A stretch of 64,000 bases of DNA, taken from positions 62,001 through 126,000 of the forward strand of contig CAVZIT010000008.1 of the NCBI GenBank assembly GCA_963775445.1, in the 5' to 3' direction. A model generated the notes under the pieces. That model worked only from the letters and a program-made list of their open reading frames with translations. It had not been told where the DNA came from and ran no database searches. Positions 60,421 to 64,000 of this stretch are shown here, in pieces. A program made the translations under genes and the position numbers. Numbering within the stretch: the first letter of the stretch is position 1; each line of letters starts with the position of its first letter. The stretch comes from Dokdonella_A sp963775445. GTDB taxonomy: Bacteria; Pseudomonadota; Gammaproteobacteria; Xanthomonadales; Rhodanobacteraceae.

Positions 60421-61125
60421 ATGATCGAGTTCGGACACAGCACTCACGTCGGCCTGCGCCGAGAACACAACGAAGACACCTACTACGCCGACAGCGATCT
60501 GCAACTGTGGCTCGTCGCGGACGGCATGGGAGGTCACGAGCATGGCGAGGTCGCGAGTGCACTGGCACGCGATACGCTGGTGCGCGAAGTCAAGCAGCAC
60601 ACGCCGCTGGTGCGCGCCATCGAGATGGCCGACGAGGAGATCATCCGCCATTCGACCAAGCGCTCGGAAGCGCTGCCAATGGGTACGACCATCGCAAGTC
60701 TGATGCTGGAGCCCAACGGCGAGTTCGAGGTGGCTTGGGTCGGAGACAGCCGCGTGTACCTGTGGCAGAACGGATTGCGCCAGCTCTCGCAGGATCATTC
60801 CTATGTCCAGGAGTTGATCGACCAGGGCGCGATCACCAGCGAGCAGGCGCGCAGCCATCCGCACCGCAACGTCGTGACCCAGGCGCTCGGTGTCACCGAC
60901 CCCGAATCGCTGCGCGTGGCCAGCCTGCGCGGACGGTTCGAGCCGGGCATGCAGATCCTGCTGTGCAGCGATGGCCTGACGGAAGAAGTCGCAGACAGCG
61001 ACATCGCGGCGATTCTCGGTCGCGATGACTTGTCGGCGCAGGAATGCGTGGATCACCTGATCCTGGCCGCGCTCGATGGCGGAGGATCGGACAACGTCAC
61101 CGTCATCCTGGTGCGCCAGCGCTGA
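60421..61125 (+). CDS. PP2C-family Ser/Thr phosphatase
   Basis: A 234-residue PrpC/Stp-type phosphatase. Metal-binding motifs are HNEDTYY, VADGMGGHEHGEVAS, AWVGDSRVYLW, LCSDGLTEEV and GGSDNVTVILV. It starts at ATG 60421 (MIEFGHSTHVGLRREHNED). No kinase is adjacent. The nearest Ser/Thr kinase in view is at 7.6 kb. Confidence 0.93.
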   Translation: MIEFGHSTHVGLRREHNEDTYYADSDLQLWLVADGMGGHEHGEVASALARDTLVREVKQHTPLVRAIEMADEEIIRHSTKRSEALPMGTTIASLMLEPNGEFEVAWVGDSRVYLWQNGLRQLSQDHSYVQELIDQGAITSEQARSHPHRNVVTQALGVTDPESLRVASLRGRFEPGMQILLCSDGLTEEVADSDIAAILGRDDLSAQECVDHLILAALDGGGSDNVTVILVRQR

Positions 61126-61189
61126 GTTGCGCGTTCTCACCAACGGGAGCGCCTCGCAAACTCTTTCGGCGCGTTCGCAGAACAGGGAA

Positions 61190-61912
61190 TCAACGTGGTC
61201 CTGCGGTGCCCTCGGTGCGAAGCCATAGGCAGGCGCCCTTGCTGGAACGCTCAATGGTTGCGAGACGACGCGCGTGGGCCGTGAGTTCGTCGTCAGTCGC
61301 GTAGCGCACGCGCAACGTTGCGCGCAAAGCGCCGGCCGCACTACGAAGTGTCTGCGCCACCGCGGCCGTGTCCTCGGCAAACCCAAGGTCGCCCTGCCCT
61401 GCTGTCATCAGAAGATAGACTTCCGAGAGCAACTGCGCGTCGAGTAACGCTCCGTGCAATTCGCGATGGCTGTTTTCGATATTGTGGCGCCGGCAGAGCG
61501 CGTCGAGGCTGTTGCGCTGACCGGGAAATTTTTCGCGCGCGAGCGTCAGCGTATCGAGCACCTGTGCGTGCTGGTCGAGGCGCCCGAACTCGGCACCGGC
61601 TTTCGCCAGTTCGGCATCGATGAAGCCGACATCGAACGTCGCGTTGTGCGCGATGATTTCGGCGCCGGCGACGAACGCGATGAATTCGGCCACCACGTCG
61701 CAAAACCGTGGTTTGTCTCGCAGGAACTCGTCGCTGATTCCCGTGACCGCTCGTGCGCCCTCGTCGATCGGGCGATCCGGATTGAGATAGGTATGAAACG
61801 TGCGGCCGGTCGGCCGCCGCTGGGTCAGTTCGATGCAGCCGATTTCGATGACTCGATGGCCACGCTGAACCTCGAGTCCGGTCGTTTCGGTGTCCAGCAC
61901 GACCTGTCTCAT
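61190..61912 (-). CDS. dnaQ: DNA polymerase III epsilon subunit
   Basis: The 3'-5' proofreading exonuclease of the replicase, 240 residues. Exo I is VVLDTETTGLEVQRGHRVIE (DTE), Exo II IAHNATFDVGFID, Exo III HGALLDAQLLSEVYL. The C-terminal part, with the polymerase-binding region, is present. ATG 61912 overlaps the rnhA stop (ATGA). A longer open frame lies inside rnhA and is discarded. Confidence 0.96.
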   Translation of the reverse strand: MRQVVLDTETTGLEVQRGHRVIEIGCIELTQRRPTGRTFHTYLNPDRPIDEGARAVTGISDEFLRDKPRFCDVVAEFIAFVAGAEIIAHNATFDVGFIDAELAKAGAEFGRLDQHAQVLDTLTLAREKFPGQRNSLDALCRRHNIENSHRELHGALLDAQLLSEVYLLMTAGQGDLGFAEDTAAVAQTLRSAAGALRATLRVRYATDDELTAHARRLATIERSSKGACLWLRTEGTAGPR

Positions 61913-62397
61913 TCGATCTCCTGGCTCATCGGAATGGCCCGTTGCGCAGCCAGTGCCGCGGCGCGGGCCAGCTGGTCCACGCGTTCGTTTTCGCTGTGCC
62001 CAGTATGGCCACGCACCCATTGCCAGCGGATTCGATGGTGCCCCAGCGCCAACGCCAATCGCTCCCAGAGATCGCGGTTCTTCACCGGCTTGCCGTCGCC
62101 GGTGCGCCAGCCATTCGCCTGCCAGCGTGCGAGCCACTCCTCGACGCCACGTTTCACGTATTGCGAATCGGTGACCGCTCGCAGTCGACACGGACGCTTC
62201 AATGCCTCGAGCCCGGCGATTGCAGCCATGAGCTCCATCCGATTGTTGGTCGTGTGTGTCTCGCCGCCGGAGATTTCACGCTCGTGCGTGCCGACGCGCA
62301 ACAATACACCCCAGCCACCGGGACCCGGATTACCGATGCACGCGCCATCGGTGAACAGCATGACATCCTCGCTTTCGGCCGCCCCCACCATCCTCAT
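61909..62397 (-). CDS. rnhA: Ribonuclease HI
   Basis: Degrades RNA in RNA-DNA hybrids. It has 162 residues with all four catalytic acids: FTDGACIGNPGPGGWG (Asp), NNRMELMA (Glu), VTDSQYV (Asp), ERVDQLA (Asp). ATG 62397 overlaps the methyltransferase stop; Met at 62391 or 62361 would also work. It forms a coupled unit with the methyltransferase and dnaQ. Confidence 0.96.
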   Translation of the reverse strand: MRMVGAAESEDVMLFTDGACIGNPGPGGWGVLLRVGTHEREISGGETHTTNNRMELMAAIAGLEALKRPCRLRAVTDSQYVKRGVEEWLARWQANGWRTGDGKPVKNRDLWERLALALGHHRIRWQWVRGHTGHSENERVDQLARAAALAAQRAIPMSQEIE

Positions 62398-63122
62398 GCG
62401 CTGGCACGCTGGCTCGGCGTGCTTACAAGATGCGGACGCGACGCCGCAGCGGGACGCGCCGCGCGCGCGCGCAACGGCGTCAATACCTGCGGCCGATTGC
62501 GCACCACCAGGACATACGCCGCGCGCAACGCATCGAGCGCGCGCCAACGCGGCGCTGGCAGCGAAGCGGCTTGACTGGCGCGCGGCCAGCACGATCCCAC
62601 ATAGCGCAACTCGTCGGACTGCAGGCGCTGGCCAAACAAGTGGCGATGCATGGTTGGCATGGCGACAGAATGCCGTCGCGAGAGCCTTTCTGCGGCCGCC
62701 GTGCGATCGCGCCACGCATGCCACTGGCACCAGGCGAACCAGGGGCTCCGCGGATTGAATCCGAACCAGATCAACGCGCCACCTGGAGCGAGCACACGCT
62801 CCAACTCGGAGATCAGGGCGGCAACATCCGGCAGCACGTCGCAAACATGCTGCACGACGATCATCTGGAATGCCGCGTTTTCCCACGCCAGCGACGCGGC
62901 AGCACAGCGCACGTCGCCATCGAGGCCATTACCGGCAACATGCAAATGCACCGGCTGCAGATGCGCCGCCATCCAATCAGGCGCTGCGCTTCTGGTAGGA
63001 GCGAGCAGCAGTGCGCGCCCATTCGGTTGCCTCATCGCGTATTCCCGTGCCAGCCCCATCTCTTCGCGGAACAGGGCCAAGGCAGGCGCGGATGCAAACA
63101 GGCTTGCGGGGAAGACCTTCAT
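62394..63122 (-). CDS. SAM-dependent methyltransferase (class I-like)
   Basis: A 242-residue protein of the Methyltransf_11 type. The central region FQMIVVQHVCDVLPDVA followed by LERVLAPGGALIWFGFNP is typical of the SAM fold after motif I. Motif I itself is degenerate. Its place between gloB and rnhA matches a conserved gene order seen in proteobacteria. The substrate is unknown. Confidence 0.8.
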   Translation of the reverse strand: MKVFPASLFASAPALALFREEMGLAREYAMRQPNGRALLLAPTRSAAPDWMAAHLQPVHLHVAGNGLDGDVRCAAASLAWENAAFQMIVVQHVCDVLPDVAALISELERVLAPGGALIWFGFNPRSPWFAWCQWHAWRDRTAAAERLSRRHSVAMPTMHRHLFGQRLQSDELRYVGSCWPRASQAASLPAPRWRALDALRAAYVLVVRNRPQVLTPLRARAARPAAASRPHLVSTPSQRASA

Positions 63123-63330
63123 GGTGCGGCGATCATTTGTACCTCGAGCGACGTTGCCAGTTTAACCCGACCGCCACGATGCCTGGCACGAAACCGGCGT
63201 AATCCGCATGAGATCCGGTCGAGCTCGCCTGAATTTCAGCGCGCCCTTCGCGGACCGGTGCACGAATGCCATTCCTGCTAATACCCGTTTAACGTCGTGG
63301 CGTGCAGGGCTGGCTATAGTCCCGCCGCGC

Positions 63331-64000
63331 ATGGACAATCTTCGACTTCTGCCGCTGCCGGCACTGGCGGACAATTACATCTGGTTGCTCGCCGATGAAA
63401 GCGGCGCGGCAGTGATCGTCGATCCCGGTGAGGCGGCTCCGGTACGGGCGGCGCTTGAGCGCGACCAGCTGACGTTGAGCGCCATCCTGCTGACCCATCA
63501 TCATCCGGATCATGTCGGTGGCGTCGCTGCACTCACGGCCGAATTCCCGGTTCCGGTCTACGCCCCCGACGATGAGCGCATCACCACGGCCACCCGCACC
63601 GTTGCCGATGGCGACCGGATTCGTCTGGATGCGCCTCCATTGCAATTCGAGGTCATCGCGGTGCCTGGCCATACGCTGAGCCACGTCGCTTACCATGGGG
63701 CCGGGCTGCTGTTCTGTGGCGATACCTTGTTCAGTGTCGGCTGCGGCCGACTGTTCGAAGGATCGCCGGCGCAAATGCTGGAGTCGCTCGACCGTCTGGC
63801 TGCGCTGCCTGGCGACACGCTGGTATGTTGCGGCCACGAATACACCGTCGCCAACTGCGCGTTCGCCGCCGAAATCGAACCGGACAACCACGCGCTCGCG
63901 CGACGATGGGCCGAGGCGCGATCCCTGCGCGACCGCGGGTTGCCGACCGTTCCGGCGACCCTCGCCGACGAGCTTGCCTGCAATCCGTTTCTGCGCATCG
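63331..64000 (+). CDS. gloB: Hydroxyacylglutathione hydrolase (glyoxalase II), 3' end outside window
   Basis: Metallo-beta-lactamase-fold enzyme hydrolysing S-lactoylglutathione. It opens with MDNLRLLPLPALADNYIWLL, has the metal site THHHPDHVGG, PGHTLSHVAY, FCGDTLFSVGCGRLFEG and CCGHEYTVAN. The frame is open to the window end, about 223 residues of the usual 255. Divergent from the methyltransferase gene with 208 bases between them. Confidence 0.96.
   Translation, partial: MDNLRLLPLPALADNYIWLLADESGAAVIVDPGEAAPVRAALERDQLTLSAILLTHHHPDHVGGVAALTAEFPVPVYAPDDERITTATRTVADGDRIRLDAPPLQFEVIAVPGHTLSHVAYHGAGLLFCGDTLFSVGCGRLFEGSPAQMLESLDRLAALPGDTLVCCGHEYTVANCAFAAEIEPDNHALARRWAEARSLRDRGLPTVPATLADELACNPFLRI

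Overview
The window is high-GC chromosomal DNA from a gammaproteobacterium, most likely a xanthomonad-type organism (Lysobacteraceae/Rhodanobacteraceae). This is inferred from gene content, gene order and codon use, not from any database search. Core blocks with conserved order are rpsF-rpsR-rplI-dnaB-alr, a full cytochrome c maturation operon (ccmABCDEFGHI), dnaQ-rnhA-methyltransferase with divergent gloB, and ffh near a ypjD-like gene.

Layout. 1-17.8 kb: ffh (cut by the window edge), an orphan MacB/FtsX-type permease, a ypjD-like gene, radA, an FHA-GGDEF protein divergent from a Ser/Thr kinase with TPRs, alr, dnaB, an arginine-deiminase-like hydrolase, rplI, rpsR, rpsF, an A-type Fe-S carrier and asnS. 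17.8-31.5 kb: a kynurenine (tryptophan) catabolic cluster with an SDR, aminomuconate-semialdehyde dehydrogenase, 2-aminomuconate deaminase, 3-hydroxyanthranilate dioxygenase, ACMSD, kynureninase and kynurenine 3-monooxygenase. It is interleaved with an amino acid permease, a GluR0-type ligand-gated channel and an MscS-like channel. Together these take kynurenine to 4-oxalocrotonate and divert carbon away from quinolinate. 31.6-38.9 kb: ccmA-I. 39-41 kb: a candidate leader peptide, metX, a cysteine-dioxygenase-family gene and tRNA-Leu(CAA).

41,060-60,027 is a 19-kb integrative element. It sits in the 3' end of tRNA-Leu, is bounded by an exact 21-bp direct repeat (attL/attR), and has gggggca heptamers near both ends that may be integrase arm sites. 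The left part holds a tyrosine integrase, a HEPN-like protein, an AlpA regulator and a CHC2 zinc-finger/DUF927/zinc-ribbon replication module containing two clusters of an iterated ccgggaca octamer. The middle and right part is cargo: small exported proteins, an IS110 remnant, broken genes, a His-Xaa-Ser (HxsDBCA) peptide-modification operon with two radical SAM enzymes (hxsB carries a frameshift), and an array of integron-type gene cassettes with attC-like sites but no intI.

60.0-64.0 kb returns to the core chromosome: a PP2C phosphatase, dnaQ, rnhA, a methyltransferase and the start of gloB. The most notable points are the Hxs system inside a tRNA-Leu island, the intI-less cassette cluster, the iteron-like octamers read in two unrelated protein frames, a hairpin repeat inserted in frame in kmo, and an ionotropic-glutamate-receptor homologue inside a kynurenine cluster.
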